Of a DNA stretch of 64,000 nt, positions 33,573-44,230 are shown in pieces. The translations under genes and the position numbers were made by a program. Source of the DNA: Siphonodentalium dalli (lineage: Eukaryota; Mollusca; Scaphopoda; Gadilida; Siphonodentaliidae); the NCBI GenBank assembly GCA_032622095.1, contig CP136064.1, forward strand, positions 253,334,484-253,398,483, written 5' to 3'. How positions within the stretch are numbered: the stretch's first letter is position 1; every line of letters begins with the position of its first letter. A model generated the notes under the pieces. That model saw nothing but the letters and a program-made list of their open reading frames with translations. It ran no database searches and had not been told where the DNA came from.

Positions 33573-33739
33573 AGATGTAGGACATTTTGAGATTTGTTTG
33601 TTAACACTTTCATTTAGTTTAAGGTCATCAGCGAGATTTCATTTAACAAATGGATGATTTGTTGGTGTTCCATAGAGTATGGATGCAATTAAGATCGGTC
33701 TGACATTTTTTGTGGAACTCGAAATTTCCCACCCATAAA

Positions 33740-34085
33740 AATGCTCTACGGAACGCAACAAAATCATCATCCATTACTTATATTTACACTCAACCGATTA
33801 CACTGGTAGATTAAAAGAGCATTAAGCACCCATTTCCAACGTGATTCTCTCAGCTTTGTGCAAGCTAATTGCGTTTACACAAAAATGGAAGCAAGTTGGT
33901 GTCGGAATGCGATGTCATGTGATGTAATTTCGACGAACCAAAGTCGTGCATTCATGTTTCACAATGCGATTGCATGTATGAGTGTAAATGTATGTCAAAT
34001 AGACATTATTTGCATTGTACATTTTCAGGCACAAACCATTGACTGAACTCCAAATTTTATTCATGCTTTGGGGAGATCGAACCAC
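33740..34085. repeat. B-related repeat fragment
   Basis: CTACGGAACGCAACAAAATC, CATTACTTATATTTACACTC and AGCACCCATTTCCAACG match segments of the B elements; the remainder diverges. Confidence 0.5.
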
Positions 34086-34105
34086 AAATCCCCATCCCCT
34101 CTGTA

Positions 34106-34381
34106 ATGGCATATATATATATAACCCCCCAGACAGTACACATTTATGATCTACCGACTAAGTCTCAGATATTGACTGTGCCTGACATTATCTGCACATT
34201 GCAGAATGGAATAATCAAATTCACCATAGAAAGTCTCGCGTGCATAAAAGGAGAGTATATTACTTCATATCACGGCACGATTCAGATACTGGAAGGTCAA
34301 AATATTCATCGTCGTCAACGCGAATCCATTAATGTCGACATGGCCGTTATAGTAGAACCAAATTTAATGATTAAATTATAG
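34106..34381 (+). other. Unassigned 91-codon frame (possible coding remnant)
   Basis: Opens within a short AT run and ends in TAG at 34379-34381. The composition is balanced and protein-like, with alternating hydrophobic residues that suggest a beta-rich domain. No family recognised. It lies just outside the large palindrome and next to a B fragment, so a captured or degraded gene piece is possible, as is chance. Confidence 0.25.
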
Positions 34382-34849
34382 TTTGTACTTTTATTGCTTG
34401 TGATAGAATTGCTCTCCTGTGCATTGGCCTATAACCTAGCCAAATTGCAATTCCTTTTATGAGATGCATTCTCAAGCATTGGTGCAATTGCCCTATGTCT
34501 AGACTTGACCCCCAGGGTAGTCAAAAGTTTATAAAACATCAATAACGTGCACATGAAATTTTCCCATGGCAGCGATTTACTCTCTCAGATGCATATTCAT
34601 ATTCTATGTTGAGACTTCCTTTTCATGTTATTTGATTGTGTCTGCTCTGAAGTGATTATCAAATTAGCCATCATTAATACACTGCCAAGTTTGGAGAATC
34701 ATGAGCTCGACTTGTAGGTTTACTGTTCGAGTTGAGTGATAGTCTCCTGTATTCAGTAAACTCTCATTTTCCAGCCAGAAAATTTCTATTTCTTGCTTAA
34801 AATTCATTGTTTTCGTTCCCTGATGAAAATTTATTTTCAGTCCCCCAAA
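34382..34849. other. No recognisable feature
   Basis: AT-rich spacer with no supported gene or repeat. Confidence 0.4.
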
Positions 34850-35330
34850 ACATTTCGGAGGACTAGAATATAATCAAATTTGATCATGGTCTGATGTTTT
34901 TTGATGAAGTTATGACCCTACTTCAAATTAGAAATCACAATTTTTGGATTGTCCGGATAATTACTTAAGCAATGTGTAACAGAATTTCTTAATATATGGT
35001 ACATATATCACATTTGATAAGACACAGCTCGAGAAATCTTAATTTTTGGGTTGTCCAGATTATAACTTAATTGAGCAATATTCAACAGAATTTCTTGATA
35101 TTCATTATGTGATTTACATTTGCGAAGATTGGTCAAGTTCAATTTTGGTCATGGTCTGATAATTTTTGGCAGAGTTATATACCCGTTTTTTTTACTTATA
35201 AATAAAAAAAAATTGGGTTTCCAGATGATAATTTGAACAAACTTCAAAAGAATCTCATGATATTTTGGTGTGTAGTTCACATTTGAGAACAAGCAGTTTG
35301 AATCAATTTTTGCCAGAATTTGACTTTTTT
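34850..35330. repeat. J-type array
   Basis: About three diverged units with GATCATGGTCTGAT, GAGTTAT(A/G), CCAGAT(T/G)ATAACTTAA and GAATTTCTTGATATTCA phrases. Confidence 0.55.
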
Positions 35331-35533
35331 GTTCTTAAAAAAACATCCAACGCCCCAAAAAGCCACATCTTTTCTGGTGATGTGAGGTCAGGAACCTTGT
35401 ATTCTACTTATAAGTTCCTAAAAAATTATTTTGTGGGACATGTAACCAACTGCCTCTCATTCTAATACAGGAAATGCAGATGTATTCATGTTTTGGATTC
35501 ACAGTTGATCCAGAAGGATTCTATTCACACACC

Positions 35534-35740
35534 CAGGCTTCAAAATGTGGTGGTGGACATTTGCAAAATGATGTCCCAAGAGGGTGAATTTAGTGAAACT
35601 ACCCTGCACATCGGGCTAGCATCACCAAATTCATCCTCTTGGGGACCTCATTCTGTATGGCCTCATTTACTATGGGAGACATAGGCACAGATTTATTTTC
35701 CCAGATGGAGAAAATGGTGATGTGCACCAATTGCACACCT
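35534..35740. mobile_element. Family A, left half and internal part
   Basis: GACATTTGCAAAATGATGTC, the inverted partner ATCCTCTTGGGGACCTCATT, then CTATGGGAGACATAGGCACA. Right half missing. Confidence 0.65.
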
Positions 35741-35760
35741 CTACCTGTTTATGTTTAATA

Positions 35761-36419
35761 TCTCATATATATTTTGATGACCTCTGTCTGTTTGTTTGTA
35801 TGTTTGTCTGTATGTTTGTATGTTTGTCATTTATACAAATCTACGATTCTCGACCGATCGGGACCAAACTTGGTACGTGTGTGTAGTTTGACCAGGCGGT
35901 GGACGTTGTCGTATTGGCGAGCCCGTGCGGCGCCCGCTTCGCGCATGCGCAGACGAGATCTCGGAAACGGGTGGAGCTATCGACTTGAAATTTGGTATGT
36001 GAATGTATCTCGCCCCGGATACGAATTTTATCGGGTCGTCGAGCCCTTGCGACGCCAGCTTCGCGCATGCGCAGACGAGATCTCGGAAACGGGTGGAGCT
36101 ATCGACTTGAAATTTGGTATTTGTGAATGTATCTTGCCCCGGATACGAATTTTATCGGGTCGCCGAGCCCGTGCGACGCCAGCTTCGCGCATGCGCATAC
36201 CAGATCTCGGAAACGGGTAGAGCTATCGACTTGAAATTTCGGGCTGGGTAGAGCTATCGAACCAGCTTCGCGCATGCGCAGACCAGATCTCGGAAACGGG
36301 TAGAGCTATCGACTTGAAATTTGGTTTTTGAATAGCCCGGACAACGTCGGGCTGGGTAGAGCTATCAACTTGAAATTTGGTTTTTGAATAGCCCGGACCA
36401 TGTCGGGCTCATCGGCTAG
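35761..36419 (+). mobile_element. Non-autonomous Helitron with GC-rich ~122-bp tandem core
   Basis: 5' end TCTCATATATATTTTGATGA preceded by A. The 3' end has stem AGCCCG / CGGGCT (36390-36395 and 36404-36409), six bases, then CTAG (36416-36419) followed by T. A|TC...hairpin...CTRR|T is the Helitron signature. The core repeats GCTTCGCGCATGCGCAGAC about every 122-124 bases (35936, 36058, 36182, then a shortened unit at 36265). An extra copy of the terminal hairpin occurs at about 36332-36352. Markedly GC-richer than its surroundings. The 148-codon frame across it is an array artefact. Confidence 0.75.
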
Positions 36420-36599
36420 TTTAAATATATAATGATTTATTATTTGGTCATCTGAGTGACATTGTGTTTTGAGGCATCCATCTGCCATTATTAATGCGAG
36501 GAACGTGTAATATGTCTGAGGGGCATAAAGAGAAATCCGGCTTCCAAGTGAGTAGTTGACTTGGAAAAACTCGCATCCACTTGCTTTGTGATACCTATT

Positions 36600-37319
36600 T
36601 TTATACCCCCCCCCCCCCCCCCCCCCCCCCTGCAACGAAGATGTGGGGGTGGATATACTGGAATCAACTTATCCATCTGTTGTCCGTCCATGGACACAAA
36701 TTTGTCCTGAGTTTTTCTCGGTCGTTTTTTATTCCTTTTCCGTGAAACTTGGCACAGACATCAACCACCATGGGAACCTGTGCACCTGCGATTATGAAGT
36801 CTGTTGAACTTTTGTTTGGGTGGAGTCATCCCCATTTTTTGCAACATGTATAATATTGTCCGAGCTTTTATACTACATTTTGAGGTCAATTTTTTAATTA
36901 CTCTGTACAACTTATTTTGGTTGAGTTATCCCCCTTTTTTGACAGAAATATTTTGCAACATACATAATTTTGTCCAAGCTTTTATCCTACATTTTTAGGT
37001 CAATTTGTTTTAAACTTGGCACAGATATTTAGTACCATGGGAACCTGTGCACCTGCGATTATGACGTCTGTCTGACTTTTTTTGTGTGGAGTTATTCCCC
37101 TTTTCGACATGCATAATTTTGTCCCAGCTTTTATTCCTACATTTTTCAGTCAATATGTTTAGGATTTAGGGTTTGGGTTTAGGATTGTGCACCTGCAATA
37201 GGAATCTGTTATTTTAATATTTTAAATTTGTGTAACTGACATTTTAAACATCTTAGTGTTTTAAAAACACAGGGGGGGATATCCTTAGTCCCATTGGGGA
37301 CAGTCACACCTCTAGTTCG
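36600..37319. mobile_element. C-family element with Helitron-like 3' end, copy 2
   Basis: Opens with TATA plus C25 and a GGGGGT partner (hairpin as in 27231), then GTCCGTCCATGGACACAAAT and about three ~150-180-bp units. It ends with hairpin GTCCCATTGGGGAC (37288-37301) and CTAG at 37312-37315 followed by T. Same architecture as 27225-27991. Confidence 0.7.
36606..36630. repeat. C25 homopolymer
   Basis: Expanded C run in one strand of the 5' hairpin of the C-family element. Confidence 0.9.
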
Positions 37320-37673
37320 ATCTTAAATGGTATTTCTTCTGTCGGGGATCATATGTGCGGTCAAGCCATAACCACAGTACTGGGCAAATATATTATTTTG
37401 CATGCATCCCAGTTTATTCCCGTTGTTTCCTACATGAACATAGGACCCTCTAAAAAAAAAAAAAACTTGACAAAAAAACAACACTAATAACCAGATAGAC
37501 TGCCTTGCGTGCCAAAGAGGCAGCAAATCTGAAGCATGAAAACCTAAGGAACATTAAGCTGTAAAATATGAAAGCATGCAAACTATCTCTTAATCTATCA
37601 CATTAAACCATGATAGTCCTCCTTGTGCATTAAGCCATGATGCTAGTCCTCCATGTTCATTCTTATTTGCGGT

Positions 37674-37905
37674 TTAACCCTTTCTATACTAAATACACAT
37701 TGACGAGTAGTTTCCATAGGAAATGTTCCATAGGTCATTTTAGTTGTACTTGCTATCTGAACATTTCCCTCCAGGACTCCTTCTCATAAATTTTTGTTGT
37801 CTGCTCATTTTTCCTGAAAACCCCTCCTCCAGATGAATAATTGACCATTCCAATGTATACTTTTATAACTGAGTGGGAGAATTAATTTAGTACAGAAAGG
37901 GTTAA
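37674..37905. mobile_element. F-family TTAA element, complete
   Basis: TTAACCCTTTCTATACTAAA (37674 onward) is inverted at the right as TTTAGTACAGAAAGGGTTAA (to 37905). TTAA at both ends. About 230 bp, no coding capacity. Partial copies: 17979, 29690, 42977, 54191. Confidence 0.8.
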
Positions 37906-38799
37906 CTTCCTTCTGTGTTGAGTTTTAGGGTTCATCCTTATACGGTGTTTTCTATGAAATCATGATTACGTAATCCACCATCTGCCAAATACTGAGTTAC
38001 GAGAAAACACGCTGCGATTCGCTGTGTGAAATTAATCAAGTTTAGAGGCTTTGTCCTCTTAATTATAAGATGCATGCGTTCGGATGTATGCGATATTATG
38101 AGTCTTATTGTCCAAATGCACCAACTGCAGTTGGCAATTCAATTACAACATTCTTACTGTCTCGTGATGGTAATGAAACTTCCCAGGCATAATTGCTTTA
38201 TGCACACGCGTCTTTCATCAACACGACTGGAGTGCGAAATAAAAAAAGTGACAAGCCCAAGGCCTGGAAAAAAAGCTTGTCGGTTAAAGAGCCCTTAACT
38301 CTTTGTGAAGCAGTGAACTTATGTTATAATTCACCAGCGATTTAAGGAGAAAATTGATGAATCTTCAGTGATTGAGCAATCAATGGCATGGCGTGATCAA
38401 GAGCTCTCAATATCAGCTGTGCCTCCGGAAGCCTAGTACTGAGTCACCATGTTTTCATCTCCGGGGAATGTCTGGGTGTCGAGGTTTTAGCTAAAGGGTC
38501 ACTGTATAGGGGATGCCCATCTCCAAATAATCAACTCCACACCCTCCCCCTAAAACAAATTTTCTGCCTGAACTAAACTATTCTGAACTTTTGATATTAA
38601 TAATAAAATGCAATCAAAGCATGCTTTGAGTGGCATAATTTCTACATTTTGATTTTGATCTTTTCAATTATTCAACATTGAGACTATTCCAATTCACAGA
38701 AAATCTTCTGGTTTGTCAACAAAAGATTGGGCTGTCCCTTCATTTTACAAGGTATTTAAGTCCTCATACCCTATTTGCACATTAGAGGAATATATAAGT
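37906..38799. other. No recognisable feature
   Basis: A 90-codon frame (38026-38298) has no motif. No repeat recognised. Confidence 0.35.
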
Positions 38800-38937
38800 T
38801 TAACCCTTTCATGACGGGAACTGCTTTGGTGCAGCATTAAAGTTCCTATGCTAGTACATTCTCTTATATATGCACGGCTCCCTATCGGCACAGGGTTTTC
38901 GCAAAATTTCAGGAAGCTCCCGTCGTGGAAGGGTTCA
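38800..38937. mobile_element. E-related TTAA element, short
   Basis: TTAACCCTTTCATGACGGGA at left; right end CCGTCGTGGAAGGGTTCA, where the TTAA has decayed to TTCA. Contains one ATTCTCTTATATATGCACGG half-hairpin, so the second half is deleted. Confidence 0.6.
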
Positions 38938-39104
38938 GAAATGCATCAGATTAGTTGATAACTCTATTTTCACACTGGCAGTGCTCCTTACTATATTCTT
39001 TATTGCTCATAGAAATTACAATTTATAAGCCTCTACTATGCAAATTTTTCTTAGTGGTAATTGGAACAGGACCCATTCCCAAAAAGGCTGGAGTCATCAG
39101 GGTT

Positions 39105-39490
39105 GCTTTTTATATGCCCGATTAAAAAAAAACAGGACATATTCGTCCGTCCATCTGTCCGTTCACTTTTTGTTTCCAGGTGATAACTTGAGATAGTCTC
39201 AACTGAATGGAATGAAATTTGTTATATGTGTTCACTAACACAAAATACAGGTCAAGTTCAAATTATGTTCCTCCCAGTTGTTCCACCACAGTTACTGCTC
39301 TTTTTGTTGGATTTTGCACTCAATTTTGTGTTCCAGATGATAACTTTAGTAAGTCTGAACTGAATGTAATGAAATTTGGTATGAGTTGACTTAGCCCAAA
39401 ATTCAGGTCAAGTTCGAACTTGGATACCGCCCACCAATTTTCAACAGAGTTATGGCCCTTTGCTGGAATTACCATGGGCTTATATTGCCA
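39105..39490. repeat. J-type array, two units
   Basis: Starts with TATGCCCGATT and a short hairpin, then CGTCCGTCCATCTGTCCG. Two units with GATAACTT(G/T)AG, AATGAAATTTGTTAT and GGTCAAGTTC. Confidence 0.6.
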
Positions 39491-39541
39491 CAACCTAGCG
39501 ATGCTCTTGTTGATGGAATGTCTGAGAGACTGGGTCTTGGC

Positions 39542-39758
39542 TACAGTGGTGCCCTAGATAATCGACTCCTTAACCACAGCAGAATTATGGGTAACTTTTC
39601 AGAATTTAGTCAGAAATATGGCTTGTTGCCATTCATCGGAAAGCTCTCAGTGAGAGCTTTCCGATGAATGGCAACAAGCCATATTTCCGACTAAATCCTG
39701 AAAATTTACCCATAATTCTACTGTGGGTAAGGAGTCGATTATTTAGAGCATTACTGTA
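39542..39758. mobile_element. G-family palindromic MITE, full length
   Basis: TACAGTGGTGCC to AGAGCATTACTGTA; the arms meet at GGAAAGCTCTCAGTGAGAGC, so nearly the whole 217 bp can fold into one hairpin. TA at both ends. Confidence 0.88.
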
Positions 39759-39964
39759 GTTTGTCTTTGGGGTAGGGGGGTTGTCTTTGGGGTAGGGGGC
39801 ATACCAACTTCAAACAAAATATGAATGGATTCTCCTTTCCTTTATAGGTGTTGTCATCATTTTTGATAGTGCAAAAATTCATTTGAAATTAAAATTTTAG
39901 ACTAATGTGGACTGTTATGTTTTTTTGAGGCCTAGAGGGTGACTTGGGAAACATCTTAAAATGT

Positions 39965-40375
39965 GCCACTTCTCCCTATTTTTGTCCCAAGGAGAAGTGA
40001 CCTCTCTCATATATCAGTATGCATATAACCCAAAAGTATATTTATTATTTATAATGGGTGTTTTTACTCACTATAATGTTTTTATAAATGGGCTCTTTGT
40101 GCTGCATAATACTTATTGGATCGTAGAAGGGTGATGTAGGGGTGTAGGATCGTAGAAGGGTGATGTAGGGGTGTAGGATCGTAGAAGGGTGATGTAGGGG
40201 TGAAGGGTGATGTAGGGGTGTAGGATCGTAGAAGGGTGATGTAGGGGTGTAGGATCGTAGAAGGGTGATGTAGGGGTGTAGGATCGTAGACGGGTGATGT
40301 AGGGGTGTTTGTTACTTCTCCCTGATTACAATCCAATTCTCCCTAGTAACAAATTTGTAACCTCTAAGCTGGTAA
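39965..40375. repeat. I-family repeat with expanded minisatellite core
   Basis: Collinear with 29320-29640 on both sides (GAGAAGTGAC, ATACTTATTGGATCGTAGAA, TTACTTCTCCCTGAT), but the middle is expanded at 40117-40310. Confidence 0.7.
40117..40310. repeat. Minisatellite, ~6.6 units of 29 bp
   Basis: Unit GGATCGTAGAAGGGTGATGT plus AGGGGTGTA; one unit has lost about 11 bases and one carries a substitution (GTAGACGG). The proline/tyrosine-rich minus-strand frame at 40082-40336 is a by-product of the array. Confidence 0.92.
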
Positions 40376-40529
40376 CTGAGTTCCCCTGTGTTTGGAATTT
40401 CTAATTTTAGTCAGTAGGCCTCAACTTTCCTATGGTTTGACGGGGATGGCAGGCGGGTGGTTGGGTATCCAGACATTTGGGCTGGGGGCCCTAAACCTAT
40501 ATAAATATAACATAGCCGTTTATTGATGG

Positions 40530-40830
40530 ATTTTGATAATTTTGGTATATGAGTTTATTGTCATGTACGACAATAATCGGGTCTACCCCAACTTTCTAAC
40601 CAGAGTTACGGCACTTGTTTCTATTTATAGCAATTTTATGTTCTTTAGTGCGATAGCTTCAACAAATATCAACCAATTTTATTCATATTGGGTTTATGAA
40701 TCTTTCATAAAAATATCTTGATTGAGTTTGAAACCAGGTTTTTTTTTTTAACTGAGTTACGGCCCTTAGTTTGTTGATTTTTTAGCAATTTTATGACCAT
40801 TAGCATGATAACTTGAACAAACGTCAACCG
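40530..40830. repeat. J-type array
   Basis: Two diverged units with GAGTTACGGC(A/C)CTT, TTTTAGCAATTTTATG and CTTGAACAAACGTCAAC / CTTCAACAAATATCAAC. Confidence 0.5.
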
Positions 40831-41180
40831 ACATCATACCCGCATGGGCAAAATGGTTTCTCGGGAACTACTTGGTGGATCGCACTGAAATTTGGTACGG
40901 TTGTGTAATTTTCTACCCTCTGGATAACAGCGAATGGGTCCTGATTCCCTAATGTCGCATCATATCTGCACGGGCATCGCGGTTCTCGGAAACTACGCTG
41001 GCAGATCTCACTGAAATTTGGTGTGGTCATGTATTTCGGCCTTCAGTGTAACATGGGGAAAGTGCAGTGCGAGAAAGGAGAGCTCAGGAATAAACACAAT
41101 GATGTTTCATAAATGAAATAAACTGTTTCAATTTTAATTTTGCCACACTTTACCTGTGCAACGCCGGGTACATCAGCTGG
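40831..41180. mobile_element. Helitron-like element, 3' part
   Basis: Two ~125-bp units (TTCTCGG(G/A)AACTAC, CACTGAAATTTGGT) related to the Helitron at 35761. The end has an imperfect hairpin ACCTG / CGGGT (41152-41156, 41165-41169), then CATCAG and CTGG followed by T. A decayed version of the hairpin-CTRR terminus. Confidence 0.5.
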
Positions 41181-41621
41181 TCTTTAAAACAATATGTATG
41201 ATTTTTAGATTTTTATTTACAACACTATTCCTTGTAGATCGATCATGCCATGAATGTATACTATGGGTACACCCGTAGAGATCATATTCCACCCCCCGAC
41301 CCGTATAGATCATATTCCACCCCCCGCCCCGCCCCGCCCCCGACCCGTATAGATCATATTCCACCCGTTCTAAACTCTGGGAACTTCTTGATGTTCTGAC
41401 CTTTTCTGACTGGGAACTGTAAACCTTGAAAAAACAATGCGGGGAATAAGATGCAAAGCAAAATTCACCAAATTCATACAATCATACATCTACACTGAAA
41501 TATATTATTCAGAAACAGCTATTTATAAACTAAGAAATATATTCCCTGCATTGTTTTTCAATGTTATAAAGTTCGGTGTCAGATTCATGGCATGATGTAT
41601 ATTCATTATTTGTCATACATT

Positions 41622-41638
41622 GGGGGGGGGGGGGGGGG
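41622..41638. repeat. G17 homopolymer
   Basis: Run of G immediately left of a family A element. Another homopolymer, C21, lies at 43578-43598. Confidence 0.9.
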
Positions 41639-41642
41639 CAGA

Positions 41643-41980
41643 CAAGCCTTGAAATGGTGTGTGTCATTTGCAGAATGAGGTTCCCAGAGGGTAAATTTAG
41701 TGATGCTACCCTGCACAGTGGGTTAGCATCACCAAATTCACCCTCTGGTGAACCTCATTCCCATTGATTTTAGTTACTTTTTCCCTTCTGTTCAGTTTCT
41801 ATAGCCCATAATTTTCAGAAGATAAAATGTATAATCGAGGTGATTAATGGGTGAACATCACTAACTTTAATGGGAATTTCAGTCTGATCCTAGGTCTCCC
41901 ATAACAGTTGAGACCTCAGCAGAATGAGGCTCCCAGAGGGTGAATTTGATGATGTGGGATAGCGTTACTAAATTCATTAG
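41643..41980. mobile_element. Family A long form, right end decayed
   Basis: CAAGCCTTGAAATGG left end, A inverted pair, internal CTTCTGTTCAGTTTCTATAG, then GCAGAATGAGGCTCCCAGAG and a decayed right half ending near AAATTCATTAGC. No target duplication found. Confidence 0.7.
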
Positions 41981-43920
41981 CATAATATTAGTAGCTGTTA
42001 CACACAAATCTTCGGTTTTTAATTTTAATTTGAGTTTCAGCTTATTCTCATTTTGCAAATACTGTGACTTACAATTGAAGTTTGACTTAGGATTTCTTAA
42101 TTGTTCTTGTATGGATAGCGGTGGCTTGTAAGCTGTGGTGTACATGCGAGCAGGAAATTGCGAGTGCTAGTCAGGCAGATTTATCCAGGATCTGTCACAC
42201 TCCACATATCCTCTTTGTGACGATTTCATGTAAAAGCCACTCGTCATTGTCAACTTTTAATTATCTGCATCTTGTTAAGCCAGTTGTTATTAATTGGCTC
42301 TTCATTCTGCATAAAACTTTTTTCCTGACACCTAATGTTGCTTCACTGTGGCTCAACACTTTTTCGGGTGCAGTTAAATGGATTATCTGGAGCAAGGACA
42401 TTACATGAAGTTCAAGGTCTCAAGGCCAATGCCCCCCAACTGTATTCTCAATAATGGGTATATTTAGAGGGAGACAATGAAGTAACAGTGGGGCATTTCT
42501 CTCAGTTTAACTCCGGGTCATAACTCAGGCAGTGCAAACTCTGGAAAAAAGTGCTGACAAAACAAACCCTAGATTATATCTATGGCAAAGGCCATAAAAG
42601 GACAACAAAATCTGATGATTAACACCCGAGTTATAAGCTGAAACATTCTTTAGGACTGAAAATTCACAAATTTCCAAAAGACAATGAAATCCAATAATAA
42701 AGACATCCACGGCATAATATAGTGCTATAAATCTGTTGACACATTTTACACCAAGTCCAGCAAAGGGCCATTATTGCGGAAAAAAGTGCGGACAAAACCT
42801 GCATTATGTGGAGATCCTTTCACAATGCTGGTCTACCGGCAAACCAAAGGACATCCAAATTGGACTATTGATACTTGAGCTGTCTTGTGAAATGTTTGTT
42901 ACAGATTGATGGAATGACGGACGAACGGAAGGTCAGTTGGACAGGTTTCCACAATATACCCTGAATCCTCCTTTGTATACTTTTTAACTGAATGTTAGAA
43001 TCCATTCAGTATAGAAAGGTTAACCCTATGGTTTATGCTGTGGTCCACGCTTGACGGTGCCCTTGTTTTTACCTGGGCCAGAAAAGAAAACAAGTTTTCA
43101 AAATGCTGTAACCAAGAATTTCTAAACTTTAATAAACTGTGATAGTTTTTGTCAAAAAACCTGTTCAAAACTTGGGAATCATTAAATATTCTAGGATTTC
43201 CAAATTTGTTTGGAAATGCTCGGATTTCTTTTTGCAAGGGCTATGTGTAATTAATAATACAAATTATGCATGTATATAAGGAGGGACTTTCTTCTGTAAC
43301 TGAATGATGCACAGAAAATAAATGATATATTATGTTAGATTACAATCCCTTTGTTACAATCGTTCCCCGATATTTGGTAAAAATTAACGCACCACTTTGA
43401 AAGGCGCGTTCAATGTCGGCCATCTCATGGGTTGTGCGTCATGATTAACACATGCTCAACAGCGGTCAATTGTCGGTCAGAGCATGCGAATAGTTCTTTA
43501 CCAGAATAAACCTCATCTTTGACTCGATTGATTCTGGTAGAGAATTATTATTATTCTCTAACTGTTACATAAAATCTCCCCCCCCCCCCCCCCCCCCCGC
43601 CCCAATTTTCCAACAAAAAAGTCCTATGATATTAAATCTAGATATTTATTTTTTATGGCCTAAAATTGACTACTAGTAATAGTTATGATCAGTCTTTATT
43701 ACACAAATTCGCGACATGTTCATTGTGTTGATCCTTTAATTTGAGTATCTGTAATGAGGCCGAGGCCTTGCATTGCCCCGTCATGACCAGCAATTTATTA
43801 GCGTGAGCCATCAATTAAAACACTTGTATTCCCGCCACGAAGCGGTGTGTCTAATGATACCTATATACTGTGAGGCCACCATTATTCTCTGATCTCATAT
43901 TGTTGATTTCCTTTTTACAG
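41981..43920. other. Mostly unassigned; F fragment and A+T-rich sequence
   Basis: An F right-end fragment (TCAGTATAGAAAGGTTAA, up to about 43024) and sequence at 43060-43240 that resembles the AAGCTTGG-type region (TTCTAGGATTTCC in inverted sense). C21 at 43578-43598. The 95-codon frame at 42121-42408 has no motif. Confidence 0.35.
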
Positions 43921-44002
43921 AAGTTAATATCGACAATCTCATTCCGGATTTGTCTGAAAAATCAATATTCGACACAAAGGCTCGAATTAATCAACTAGGA
44001 AG
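43921..44002 (+). CDS. Candidate 82-bp internal exon of an unknown gene
   Basis: A pyrimidine-rich tract and acceptor (TTGATTTCCTTTTTACAG) end at 43920, and a donor AG|GTAAAC follows at 44003. Only one of the three phases stays open across the segment; it encodes about 26 residues starting VNIDNLIPDLSEKS, a hydrophilic, plausible protein piece. It is unlike any repeat in the window. Phase is 1 at the start and 2 at the end, so it would have to join other exons outside what I can see. No family recognised; chance juxtaposition of splice-like sites is possible. Confidence 0.3.
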
Positions 44003-44230
44003 GTAAACTGTCGATGCTTTCCCGTGAAACAGCGAGGTGTCTGTCTGTACACTGTTATTGAGTTGGTGTTGTTAGAAAAAACAGCGATCTGATTACATCG
44101 CCTAGAGATCGTGCTGCGCATTTTGAGAAGTCACTGCATCTTTAAGTGCATAATGAATGAGGGTTTGATAAAAGGCTGCGAGCTTTTTACTACCTGAAAT
44201 CACTGTTCATTAGCTTATTGTCACTATGTC

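Larger units (their letters stand above)
31700..33730. mobile_element. Large palindromic element built around a long-form A core
   Basis: The left outer arm (31700-31807, GGGAAATTTCGAG...) continues at 33073-33122 after removal of a TTAA insertion. The right arm (33573-33730, ending CTCGAAATTTCCC) is its inverted copy. The arms include AAAAAATGTCAGACCGATCT and AACAAATCATCCATTTGTTA and differ by a few substitutions and a 4-bp indel. The centre (33123-33572) is a family A long form. Here the sequence bordering the A core is inverted rather than directly repeated, so the A core is not a simple insertion. Flanking target duplication not found. Confidence 0.75.

Noticed and set aside
33295..33585. 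96-codon minus-strand frame
   Set aside because: Lies within the long-form family A element; similar frames occur in other A copies through shared repeat sequence.
30570..34381. Frames interpreted as an integrated virus
   Set aside because: No recognisable viral protein family, no gene order, and frame lengths near chance; kept only as unassigned frames.
35774..36220. 148-codon plus-strand frame rich in repeats
   Set aside because: Produced by the 122-124-bp GC-rich units of the Helitron core and the TGTTTGTATG low-complexity start; no independent coding evidence.
40082..40336. Proline/tyrosine-rich repetitive minus-strand frame
   Set aside because: Translation of the 29-bp minisatellite; the related unexpanded repeat at 29320 has no such frame.
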